This document shows positions 36,396 through 44,323 of a DNA stretch of 64,000 bases, in pieces. The notes beneath the pieces are model-generated. The model ran no database searches and was not told where the DNA came from. It saw nothing but the letters and a program-made list of their open reading frames with translations. The DNA is taken from the NCBI GenBank assembly GCA_020635495.1, contig JACJZQ010000003.1, positions 227,548-291,547 on the forward strand. The letters are read 5' to 3'. Within the stretch, counting starts at the first letter, position 1. Each line of letters begins with the position of its first letter. Position numbers and translations under genes: made by a program. Source of the stretch: Flavobacteriales bacterium (GTDB lineage: Bacteria > Bacteroidota > Bacteroidia > UBA10329).

Positions 36396-38084
36396 CTATC
36401 TCTTGAGATGAAGCAGACGATCGTTGTAAACATTACCGTCTACAAGTAGCTGTATCAGATATAGTCCGTTCGGGTCCAGACCTGCAGAAGCATCAAACTC
36501 AAAACGAGCCTGACCAGCTGCATGCATGCCATTGTAAACTTGGTTTACCTCCTGTCCAAGGCTGTTATAAACCGTCAATTGTACGTTTGCGCGTTCAGCC
36601 AGATCGAACTGAATGGTGGATAAACCATTTGTCGGGTTTGGATAGACCGACATGATTGGTGGCTTTCTGTTTGCATCGAAAATGCCATCTGGTTGTTGGT
36701 CTGGCACTCTTTGACGTGTGTATTGGATAAACGACAACATCATTTCATCTTCAGTGGTCAGCCCGAATGTGATAACTGGCGCAGTTTCATTTGCGCTTCC
36801 CGGAATCTGATATTTCGCAATTTGAATCAATCCATCATCTTCTGCAATTGGTATCATCTCACCGTAAACTTCGTCTAGGTATAAGTTGCCCGGATGTTCC
36901 CAATCATAATATCCTTGATTGAACGTGTACTGCGTATTGTAAAACCCTTCATAGAGTTGCTCACCTTGACTTCCGTCCGGATTACGCTTGTAGATGTCAT
37001 AATCCGTTCCGTATTTGTGAGTATGAGATGAAAGGAACCAAATGTAAATTGAGTCTGTTGCCGAGTTTTGATCGTCAAACGTTGCAGCATCTGTAAATGA
37101 CACCTCATTTCCGTTGTTAGGGATGAAAATTGCCAAGTTGATGAGCAGATCACTCTCCATCTCTATCAAATCCAGAGCATCATTATCTGTCCAGAAATTA
37201 ATGTAAACCTCAGCGGCAAGAACTGAATCCCCGTTGCTTGCGTAGTTGATAATGTGATAGTTCAAATCAATTGAACTGTTCTCTTCGATCTTATAAGCTG
37301 TACCTGCTGGCAATTCCAGAATATCAGGATCTACCCAACCTACCATGTACGGGTTTTGGAATGCATTCTGGATTCCGACCGGTCTAAGTCCTTCATCTTC
37401 TCCATTTGCGGTTTGTTCATCCAACTCAAACAGAAGGAAGTGATGTGATTCATCATTGAAGAACCCTTCAAACTTCACAATATTCTGCTCACTGTTGTCA
37501 AGCAACTGCTCCTTCTTGTAGAATTCAACCTCTTCTCCTGGTTCAAGGAAAAATGGTCCTAAATGCATCTGAAACCCTTCTCCTGCCGGTGGTGCTGCTG
37601 GGACCTCTATTCTGGCCATTCCATTGTCATTGTAATAATCATCCAGCGTCTGTGGGTCTACGAATGTGCCATTCTGTTTGGCCCCGTAAACGATCCATTG
37701 ACGGATCAGCTCAATTTCCTCCTTGGCCAAGGCTGGTTGGTTCTGAGGCATCGAATTTCCTTCAGCAACATCCATCCCAAACGCACCATCCCAATCTAGC
37801 GTGGCGCATTTGTAAAGTAGAAAGCTGTTATGAGGGTAACCGGCATCTATCAACTTGTAGCCTTTAGCAGCGGCTGCCGGGTTCAGAGGGTCAACACCAA
37901 CCAAAGCCGAAATAAGATCAGAAGGGTTTCCGCTCAGATCCAAGTTGGCACTTGGATTACCACCACTATGGCAACCTGTGGTACAATTGGCTTGGAAAAT
38001 GGCACTTACGGATTGAGCTGTTGATTGTGCGAAACCGATCGTTGGTAATAGAGCCACCAACAGGGCTGAGTAAAGTCGTTTCAT
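36396..38084 (-). CDS. Secreted PHM-like copper monooxygenase with c-type haem domain and T9SS sorting domain
   Basis: A 562-residue T9SS cargo with a signal peptide (residues 1-20). Residues 25-140 look like a small cytochrome c domain: CTTGCH at 34-39 (CxxxCH, not CxxCH) and a likely axial Met in SMPQNQPALAKEEI near 112. The middle matches copper type II, ascorbate-dependent monooxygenases (PHM/DBM fold): His214-His215 in ESHHFLLFE, His277 in NYHIINYA, His354 and His356 in SSHTHKYG, and Met448 in TEDEMMLSFIQY. The order and spacing fit the CuH (HH plus H) and CuM (HTH plus M) sites. The C terminus is a type A domain (YPNPTNGLS). It would hydroxylate an unknown substrate outside the cell. 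Confidence 0.82.
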   Translation of the reverse strand: MKRLYSALLVALLPTIGFAQSTAQSVSAIFQANCTTGCHSGGNPSANLDLSGNPSDLISALVGVDPLNPAAAAKGYKLIDAGYPHNSFLLYKCATLDWDGAFGMDVAEGNSMPQNQPALAKEEIELIRQWIVYGAKQNGTFVDPQTLDDYYNDNGMARIEVPAAPPAGEGFQMHLGPFFLEPGEEVEFYKKEQLLDNSEQNIVKFEGFFNDESHHFLLFELDEQTANGEDEGLRPVGIQNAFQNPYMVGWVDPDILELPAGTAYKIEENSSIDLNYHIINYASNGDSVLAAEVYINFWTDNDALDLIEMESDLLINLAIFIPNNGNEVSFTDAATFDDQNSATDSIYIWFLSSHTHKYGTDYDIYKRNPDGSQGEQLYEGFYNTQYTFNQGYYDWEHPGNLYLDEVYGEMIPIAEDDGLIQIAKYQIPGSANETAPVITFGLTTEDEMMLSFIQYTRQRVPDQQPDGIFDANRKPPIMSVYPNPTNGLSTIQFDLAERANVQLTVYNSLGQEVNQVYNGMHAAGQARFEFDASAGLDPNGLYLIQLLVDGNVYNDRLLHLKR

Positions 38085-38106
38085 TCTAATTTCAAATGTG
38101 AAAAGC

Positions 38107-38114
38107 CAAATATA
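38107..38114 (-). promoter_or_regulatory. -7 promoter box for the copper monooxygenase-like gene
   Basis: The minus strand reads TATATTTG, an exact TAnnTTTG match, 22 nt upstream of the ATG at 38084. A TTG lies 14 nt further upstream, too close to be a standard -33 element. Confidence 0.5.
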
Positions 38115-38136
38115 GTATGCAAGCCGAACAATAGTG

Positions 38137-39006
38137 TCATTTGGCTGATGGTTTATTGACCAAATACACTCCTGCCAGGATTATTAATACCCCCATAACA
38201 GACCAAACACTGATCTGTTCACCGTCCAGAAAACCCCAGCCAATAGCCACAATGGGCACAATGTAGGTTACCATGGAAGCAAACAACGCTCCACCAGATT
38301 GAATGAGGCGGTTGAACATCAGCACGGCCAACGTAGTACCGACAATGGCCAAAATGGCTATGGCACCGAAAGATCGGAGAGCGTACTCATGATTGAATCT
38401 TGAAACAAAATCGGTACTGAACAGAAATATCAAGCATGCTGGCCCTACCCACAGAAAGGAACCGGCCGTGATGAGCATGGACGGCATTTTGGACAGGTAT
38501 CGCCTTACAATATTCAGGTTGAACGCGTAACAAGTACTTGCCAACACCACCAACAACGATTCGGTTTGAAAACCGCTGATGCCATCTGGCATTACTATCA
38601 GCATAACTGCTCCGACAAAACCGATGAGCAGACCTACCACCTGCAGAAACCATGTTCGTAGTCCGAACAAAAGCAGTCCGAACCCGAGCGTCAGTATCGG
38701 AACTAAAGAATTCAACATCCCCGCCAGGGAACTATCAATTTTGGTTTGGGCTATCGCAAAAAGAAACGCGGGAATTCCATTTCCGGTAAGACCCACGGAA
38801 AGCAGAACGAGCCATTCCCTCTTTGTTATTTCCTTGAATCGCAGTAGCAGAAAAGGCAACGTAACCACCCAGGCCATTCCCATGCGCAGCGCGGCAATTT
38901 GCACATCGCTAAAAGCAATGAGCCCTTTTTTCATCAGAATGAACGAGCTGCCCCACACCACTCCGATTCCGAAAAGAAGCATCCAATTGCGAAGCGGCTG
39001 ACCCAT
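38137..39006 (-). CDS. EamA-family (DMT superfamily) transporter
   Basis: A 289-residue inner-membrane protein with ten hydrophobic helices in two EamA repeats. Each repeat begins with the usual pattern: WGSSFILMKKGLIAFSDVQIAALRM in the first and YAFNLNIVRRYLSKMPSM in the second. Such proteins export or import small metabolites such as amino acids, nucleosides or their derivatives; the substrate is not predictable. It is a single gene divergent from the copper-binding pair. Confidence 0.88.
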   Translation of the reverse strand: MGQPLRNWMLLFGIGVVWGSSFILMKKGLIAFSDVQIAALRMGMAWVVTLPFLLLRFKEITKREWLVLLSVGLTGNGIPAFLFAIAQTKIDSSLAGMLNSLVPILTLGFGLLLFGLRTWFLQVVGLLIGFVGAVMLIVMPDGISGFQTESLLVVLASTCYAFNLNIVRRYLSKMPSMLITAGSFLWVGPACLIFLFSTDFVSRFNHEYALRSFGAIAILAIVGTTLAVLMFNRLIQSGGALFASMVTYIVPIVAIGWGFLDGEQISVWSVMGVLIILAGVYLVNKPSAK

Positions 39007-39072
39007 TGCGCAAAGAAACGTTAAATGAAGCCTGTGTAACTTCTGTCATGTACAATTGGCAAACACATGTTG

Positions 39073-39080
39073 TAGTTTTG
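39073..39080 (+). promoter_or_regulatory. -7 promoter box for the HMA gene pair
   Basis: TAGTTTTG matches TAnnTTTG exactly and ends 7 nt before the ATG at 39088, so the mRNA leader would be about 5 nt. Confidence 0.5.
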
Positions 39081-39087
39081 CCAAGCA

Positions 39088-39303
39088 ATGGAAAAGACGA
39101 TCATTGAAGTGGATGGAATGAGCTGCGGCCATTGCTCGGCTGCTGTGAAATACCTGATAGAGGAATTGGATGGAGTTGAATCTGCTGATGTGATTCTGGC
39201 AGAGGGCAAAGCCATTGTGGGATTTGACCGAGAGAAAACCGATCCCGAAGCAATAATTGAAAACATCAATAGTTCAGAAACCTATAAAGCAAGATTGAAA
39301 TGA
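39088..39303 (+). CDS. Heavy-metal-associated (HMA) copper chaperone-like protein
   Basis: A 71-residue single HMA domain of the CopZ/Atx1 fold. The metal site is MSCGHCSAAV (CxxC, Cys at about residues 12 and 15). The length and the beta-alpha-beta-beta-alpha-beta pattern are those of cytosolic Cu(I) chaperones. It has no signal peptide. Its stop overlaps the next start by ATGA, pairing it with an exported HMA lipoprotein. No copper ATPase is nearby. Confidence 0.92.
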   Translation: MEKTIIEVDGMSCGHCSAAVKYLIEELDGVESADVILAEGKAIVGFDREKTDPEAIIENINSSETYKARLK

Positions 39304-39752
39304 AAACGAGACTATTTGCATTGGCCATTATGGCATCTGCCGCATTTTTTGTCGGATGCGGTGAAACCGGAACTTCACATTCTGAGGAGGAAACTGCGGT
39401 TGAAATGATGAAAGTGGAAGACATGGAAACCCCAACCAAATTGGCGGTTAAAATTGAAGGCATGATGTGCCCAAGCGGATGTGCAGCGGCCATCCAGAAA
39501 GAGTGCGGAAAATTGGCCGGAATGGGCGAAAGCACCGTTAACTATGAGGAAGGAAAAGGCTATTTCACATTTGATGCCAGCAAATTGACCCAAGCAGATG
39601 TGATCAGCTGCATTGAGAAAACGAACGGTGGCGATCATTACACGGCTACCGTTGTGGAAGAAGGTGAGACCGAAGATCCAGCCGTTGAAGAAACGGAAGG
39701 AGAGGTTGAGGCCATGCGTGTTGTGAAACACGAAGACGAGGCTCACTCGTAA
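39300..39752 (+). CDS. HMA-domain lipoprotein with CxxxC metal site
   Basis: A 150-residue protein with a lipoprotein signal (AAFFVGC), so it is anchored in a membrane on the periplasmic side. After an acidic linker comes an HMA domain with MMCPSGCAAAI, a CxxxC rather than CxxC site, a form often seen in exported Bacteroidota HMA proteins. The tail is strongly acidic (Glu-rich, ending in EDEAHS). It may bind Cu or another soft metal. It is coupled to the cytosolic HMA gene, suggesting a chaperone pair across the membrane. A terminator follows. Confidence 0.85.
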   Translation: MKTRLFALAIMASAAFFVGCGETGTSHSEEETAVEMMKVEDMETPTKLAVKIEGMMCPSGCAAAIQKECGKLAGMGESTVNYEEGKGYFTFDASKLTQADVISCIEKTNGGDHYTATVVEEGETEDPAVEETEGEVEAMRVVKHEDEAHS

Positions 39753-39780
39753 TTGGTAAAACGAGAAAAAGAGAAACGAA

Positions 39781-39807
39781 AAAGGTCGCTGAGAAGCGGC
39801 CTTTTTT
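39781..39807 (+). terminator. Terminator after the HMA gene pair
   Basis: AAAGGTCGCT and AGCGGCCTTT form a 10-bp stem (one wobble) with a 3-nt loop, followed by a T-run. Confidence 0.85.
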
Positions 39808-39820
39808 ACTTTAGATAATC

Positions 39821-41239
39821 ATGAAAGACTACCCGTTACTTATTGGTGGCAAAGAACTGACCACCAACAATAGGCTGAATGTTCTGGACCCATACGACAA
39901 TGGCATTGTGGGCAAAACATACTTGGCAAGCACCAAGGAACTGGAAAAGGCCATTGAGGCTGCGGAGTCAGCTCGTAAACCACTTTGGAGTTTGCCCACT
40001 CACGTTAGAAGCACGGCTTTGCTTCAGATATCGAACGAACTGCAGCGTAGAAGTGCAGAATTGGCCGCTTTACTCGCAGCCGAATGCGGCAAACCGTTGA
40101 AATATGCCCAAGGCGAGATCGACAGAGCTGTGCAAACCTTCAGAATTGCCAGCGAAGAGGCCAAACGTCTGCCCGCTGAAGTGATGCAACTGGATACTAC
40201 TCCTGCCGGAGAAAATCGCGAAGGCATTGTGAAGCATTTCCCCGTTGGACTAGTAGCCGGGATTGCTCCGTTCAATTTCCCAATGAATCTGGTGGCGCAC
40301 AAGATCGCCCCGGCCATAGCCGCTGGTTGTCCCATTATTCTGAAACCTGCTTCGTCCACACCACTTTCGGCACTGGAATTGGCGCGCATTGTAGATAAAA
40401 CGGAACTGCCAAAAGGCGCTGTAACAGTGCTTCCGATGGATCGAGAAACAGGAAATCAGTTGGTGACGGATGAGCGGTTCAAACTGCTCACCTTCACGGG
40501 TTCTCCAGAAGTGGGTTGGAAAATGAAAGAACAGGCCGGTAAGAAACGAGTGGTGCTGGAGTTGGGCGGAAACGCGGGCGTCATCATCACCGCAGGCACC
40601 GACCTTGACAAAGCTTTGCCCAGATTGTTGGTTGGCGCGTTTGCCTACTCTGGGCAGGTGTGCATTCACGCGCAGCGGTTCTTTGTGCATCGGTCATTGT
40701 TTTCAGACTTCTGCGAGAAGATGAAAACGGGTGCTGAAGCCCTTAAATGGGGCTCTCCGTTAGATGCTGCAACAGACATTTCGGCCATGATAGATGCGGC
40801 CAACACGCACCGAATGGATGAGTGGCTGAAGGAAGCCACCGATGCAGGTGCCAAGGTTATTTCTGGCGGATTTGAGAAAGACGGCATCTATGCGCCAACC
40901 ATTCTTACCCATGTGAAAAAGGAATTGCGCGTCTGCTCAGAAGAGGCGTTCGGCCCCATTATTACCGTTGAGCCGTTCGATGATTTTGAAGATGCCATTG
41001 ACATGCTCAACGACTCAAAATTCGGGCTGCAGGCAGGCGTTTACACAGACAGCATTACCGAAATGAACCTGGCTTTTGAGAAGATCGAATGTGGCGGAGT
41101 CATCATCAATGATGTGCCCACCTTCCGCGTAGATCAGATGCCATACGGTGGAATCAAAGACAGCGGGTTTGGCCGCGAAGGCCTCAAGTACGCCATCTTG
41201 GATATGATGGAACCGCGGATTCTGGTTAAGCCAAAATAA
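39821..41239 (+). CDS. NAD(P)-dependent aldehyde dehydrogenase
   Basis: A 472-residue aldehyde dehydrogenase oxidising an aldehyde to an acid. The catalytic Cys is in SGQVCIHAQRFFVH and the general base Glu in VVLELGGNAGVI. NAD-binding features GIAPFNFPMNLVAHKIAPAIAAGCPIILKPAS and TFTGSPEVGWKMKE are present, as is the late SEEAFGPIITV. It belongs to the family of class-1/2-like bacterial aldehyde dehydrogenases; the substrate is not clear. It is a single gene between a terminator and a T9SS cargo gene. Confidence 0.93.
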   Translation: MKDYPLLIGGKELTTNNRLNVLDPYDNGIVGKTYLASTKELEKAIEAAESARKPLWSLPTHVRSTALLQISNELQRRSAELAALLAAECGKPLKYAQGEIDRAVQTFRIASEEAKRLPAEVMQLDTTPAGENREGIVKHFPVGLVAGIAPFNFPMNLVAHKIAPAIAAGCPIILKPASSTPLSALELARIVDKTELPKGAVTVLPMDRETGNQLVTDERFKLLTFTGSPEVGWKMKEQAGKKRVVLELGGNAGVIITAGTDLDKALPRLLVGAFAYSGQVCIHAQRFFVHRSLFSDFCEKMKTGAEALKWGSPLDAATDISAMIDAANTHRMDEWLKEATDAGAKVISGGFEKDGIYAPTILTHVKKELRVCSEEAFGPIITVEPFDDFEDAIDMLNDSKFGLQAGVYTDSITEMNLAFEKIECGGVIINDVPTFRVDQMPYGGIKDSGFGREGLKYAILDMMEPRILVKPK

Positions 41240-41296
41240 CATTGCGTTTTGGTCGGATAGGGTTATTTTTAGAAAGTAATTCCAAATTCTACCCCA

Positions 41297-43213
41297 ATGA
41301 AACGACCATTACTTCTCCCCGGTTTATTGCTCCTTTCTTTTGCAGCCTTCGCGCAGCACGCCAAGGTGGTGCCGAACCCAGCGTTGGTTCCAACAGAAAA
41401 GGCCCAATTCGTAAAATCTGAAGAACTCAGTGCCGAATGCCTCGGACTCCGCAAGTTCCAAGACATCGACACCAAGTGGATGCGAACGGTCGGTTCGCGA
41501 AGCATAGAGCATGGCGCACCCAATAAGTCTGAACTCGACCGTAGGAAGGCCGAAAAAACGCGTTTGAAATTTGAGAACGTAAGCCGAGAACAGAACCCCG
41601 AAGTAGCCAACCCGTTGGCAACCGACCCTGTGGTTGGAACCAATTTTCTGGGTAATGAGCTGTTTAACGGGACGCCAGCAGACAACAACATGGCCATTTC
41701 CAATGGCGGAATTATTGTAAGTGCCGATAACGCCACCATGGAGGTGTACGATGGCGATGCGCAAGACCCGTACTTGTTCACGCTCACAGCGCACTCCGAT
41801 TTCTTCAACTTTTTGAATCCGGCCCCAACAGGAAATATTTACGACCCGAAAGTGCTGTACGATAGCGGTGCCGACCGCTTCATCTACCTCATTCTGCACG
41901 GAACATCATCACAGCAAAGCGAATTGCTCATCTGCTTTTCGCAAAGCAATAATCCAGCGCAAGATGGTTGGTGGGTTTACCGCGTTCAGGCCAATCAGGC
42001 ACATCCGGGTTCATGGTTCGATTATCCCAATATCGGGGTCAGCAACAATGAATTTTATGTGTCGGGCAACATGTTTACCGATGCCGGGCAGAATTCTGGC
42101 AACATCCTTTTCCAGATTGAGAAGAACGCGTGTTACAACGGACAGAACATCAACTATCAGTATTGGGCCAACGTGGTAGACCAAACGCAGGAAACGGCCT
42201 TTACCATGGTGCCACTCAGTTGGGGACAGCAAGGCAATTACGGCCCTGGCGTGTTGCTGGTGGCCAACGAAACCTCAGAACCATCAGACCGCATCATGGT
42301 GTTTGACCTAACGGACGATATGTCTTCAAGCAACGAGCAACTGAATGCCTACAGCGCCAACACCGATTTCTTCGATGTAGGCGGTCAGGCAGCACAGAGC
42401 GGCTCCAACGTGCTACTGGATATTGGCGACAACCGCATTCAGAACGGGTTCTACCTCAACGGAACCATTCATATGGTGTTTACCAGCGATATCGGTCAAG
42501 GCTGGAACGGTATCAACTACAAACGCATCAACGTCAGTAATATGAATGTGCAGGGTTCCACTTTCGGTAACGTAGGAAGTTTCGATTACTGCTACCCTGC
42601 TGTCGCGAGTTCGGGTTCCGATCAGAACGACAAGTCGGTCATCATCGGTTTTCTCAGGTCGGGGCAGACCATTTTCCCTGAGTTCAGAGCCGTGAACTGC
42701 GACCATAATATGCAATGGAGCAATTCGGTACAGGTCAAAGCGGGTGAAGACGATGTGAACATCGGTGGGCAGAGTCCGGACCGTTGGGGCGATTATTCGG
42801 GGATTTCTCGGAGAAACGGAGCCAACCGAACCGTTTGGGCAAGCGGTTGCTACGGGATGAGCGGCAACAATTTTGGCGTGAACAACGGCTGGAATGCGTG
42901 GATAGCTGAACTGACCGATGGTGGTAGTCCGGGAGCCATTGAAGAAGAGGAAACTTCACAACCTGTTCGGGTATTTCCTAACCCTGCCATAGACCAGTTT
43001 TCTGTGAGTTTTGATATGTTGAAACGTGCTGACATTAACGTGAGCATTTACGATATGGAAGGAAAATTGGTAAAGGTTCTCTTGAACGATAATCTGAAAC
43101 CAGGTGGCAAAACGGTTCAGTTCAATCGCAATGCACTTACCAGCGGAACGTACCTGATCTCCGTTACTTCAAACGATAAAATCATCTCCAATGAAAAGCT
43201 TGTTATCAATTAG
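41297..43213 (+). CDS. T9SS type A cargo protein of unknown function
   Basis: A 638-residue secreted protein. The signal peptide is MKRPLLLPGLLLLSFAAFAQ. The middle 450 residues have no recognised domain but are rich in Gly, Asn and aromatic residues in beta-propeller-like patterns (NIYDPKVLYDSGADRFIYL, WFDYPNIGVSNNEFYVSG, DRWGDYSGISRR). The C-terminal sorting domain begins FPNPAIDQFSVSF and ends with SNEKLVIN, so secretion by T9SS is well supported. Possibly an adhesin or enzyme on the cell surface. Its last 23 bp overlap the next gene. Confidence 0.8.
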   Translation: MKRPLLLPGLLLLSFAAFAQHAKVVPNPALVPTEKAQFVKSEELSAECLGLRKFQDIDTKWMRTVGSRSIEHGAPNKSELDRRKAEKTRLKFENVSREQNPEVANPLATDPVVGTNFLGNELFNGTPADNNMAISNGGIIVSADNATMEVYDGDAQDPYLFTLTAHSDFFNFLNPAPTGNIYDPKVLYDSGADRFIYLILHGTSSQQSELLICFSQSNNPAQDGWWVYRVQANQAHPGSWFDYPNIGVSNNEFYVSGNMFTDAGQNSGNILFQIEKNACYNGQNINYQYWANVVDQTQETAFTMVPLSWGQQGNYGPGVLLVANETSEPSDRIMVFDLTDDMSSSNEQLNAYSANTDFFDVGGQAAQSGSNVLLDIGDNRIQNGFYLNGTIHMVFTSDIGQGWNGINYKRINVSNMNVQGSTFGNVGSFDYCYPAVASSGSDQNDKSVIIGFLRSGQTIFPEFRAVNCDHNMQWSNSVQVKAGEDDVNIGGQSPDRWGDYSGISRRNGANRTVWASGCYGMSGNNFGVNNGWNAWIAELTDGGSPGAIEEEETSQPVRVFPNPAIDQFSVSFDMLKRADINVSIYDMEGKLVKVLLNDNLKPGGKTVQFNRNALTSGTYLISVTSNDKIISNEKLVIN

Positions 43214-43517
43214 TCTGCTATCCATTCTACTGTCGGTTTGCAACGGAAACAAGCAGAAGGAACAGCAACCGGAAAACACCGCAGCCTCTGAGCGTATTGA
43301 CCCTGAGACAATGCCTGAGCAGAACGAATACTCAGAAACGGAAACCACCATGGACGGTGCCTCTGCCGATGAGAAAGCAGCTGAACCAACTGCGGAGAAG
43401 CCTGGCCTTCAGGGAGAAATGCCTGATACTTCAAAGAAGCAGGTTATTGAGCACGGCTCACCCGATCAGGCGAGAAACGATTCGGTAAAAGCTGCTAAAA
43501 CGAAGGGGAAGTATTGA
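43191..43517 (+). CDS. Small acidic exported protein, possible lipoprotein
   Basis: A 108-residue protein with a hydrophobic N terminus (MKSLLSISLLSILLSVCNGNK). The Cys at residue 17 could be lipidated, but Val at -1 is not ideal for a lipobox. The rest is a Glu/Lys/Pro-rich, disordered-looking sequence. No family recognised. It starts 23 bp before the end of the T9SS cargo gene, suggesting coupling. Confidence that it is a real gene is moderate. Confidence 0.55.
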   Translation: MKSLLSISLLSILLSVCNGNKQKEQQPENTAASERIDPETMPEQNEYSETETTMDGASADEKAAEPTAEKPGLQGEMPDTSKKQVIEHGSPDQARNDSVKAAKTKGKY

Positions 43518-43540
43518 GTAAGCACGATGTGCTGAAACAT

Positions 43541-43566
43541 ACCATCTTGGATAAGATGGGTTTGTA
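43541..43566 (+). terminator. Weak possible terminator
   Basis: CCATCTT / AAGATGG forms a 7-bp stem with a 4-nt loop, followed by GTTTG. The T-run is poor, so this is tentative. Confidence 0.3.
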
Positions 43567-43609
43567 GATTTTGAGTGACCAGAAAGACGCGACAACTTAT
43601 TTTCGCTGT

Positions 43610-44323
43610 ATGAAACAATGTGTTGGAGCACTTCTTCTGCTGATTTCCTTAACAACTTTCGGACAAAATGAAATGGTTGTGACCAATTCGTTCGACACGC
43701 TTGTATGTAATAAAGTTGAACTCGAACGGCACTCTGGCGAAGGGATTGACTTTTTGGTAATTGAAAAACTAGATGGAAAAACCAGTAGAATGGCAGTCAC
43801 ATCCGTTTTCAATTACACGGTTAAAGGAGAGTGGAAAATGGACAATCAAACGCCATTACCGCTGGACGAACAAACAGGTGAAATCATCTATCAAGAAATT
43901 CAAAATGTTGATGGTGTTAGTTCTGAGGAACTATTTACTCGAGCGAAATATTGGGTTGCCAACAATTACGTTTCAGCAAATGATGTGATTCAATTTGAGG
44001 ACAGAAAAAGAGGGGTTCTTGTCGCAAAAGGAAATATCACGACTGGTGAACTTAGTGGTTTTGTTCGTCACACATTGGAAATTGCGTGTAAGGAAGGTAG
44101 GTACAGGGTAGAATACAAGAATCTATCATTTCATTGGTCTCACGAGGGCTTAAATCATGAATACTCACTATCCGAATGTTTTCCTGCTTCTGAAAAACTG
44201 AAAGGAAACAGCCTCCATAGAAAGTTTGTAGTTAGGGCAACAAACAGAATGGACATTTCAATCAAGGAAAGCCTCAAATCGCTGGATGGCGCTATGAGAA
44301 AACCAATTCAATCTGATTGGTAA
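43610..44323 (+). CDS. DUF4468-like exported protein
   Basis: A 237-residue protein starting at ATG 43610, which begins a signal peptide (MKQCVGALLLLISLTTFGQ); the longer ORF start at 43571 is rejected for that reason. The second half resembles DUF4468 (TBP-like fold): TGEIIYQEIQNVDGVSSEELF, RAKYWVANNY, GNITTGELSGFVRHTLEIACKEGRYR. Members are periplasmic proteins of unknown function, common in Bacteroidota. Its stop abuts the stop of the opposing permease gene. Confidence 0.7.
   Translation: MKQCVGALLLLISLTTFGQNEMVVTNSFDTLVCNKVELERHSGEGIDFLVIEKLDGKTSRMAVTSVFNYTVKGEWKMDNQTPLPLDEQTGEIIYQEIQNVDGVSSEELFTRAKYWVANNYVSANDVIQFEDRKRGVLVAKGNITTGELSGFVRHTLEIACKEGRYRVEYKNLSFHWSHEGLNHEYSLSECFPASEKLKGNSLHRKFVVRATNRMDISIKESLKSLDGAMRKPIQSDW

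Noticed and set aside
18571..39087. Standard -33 elements for most -7 boxes
   Set aside because: TTG was often found only 14-16 nt upstream, shorter than the accepted 17-20 nt. Only rplU has the full spacing.
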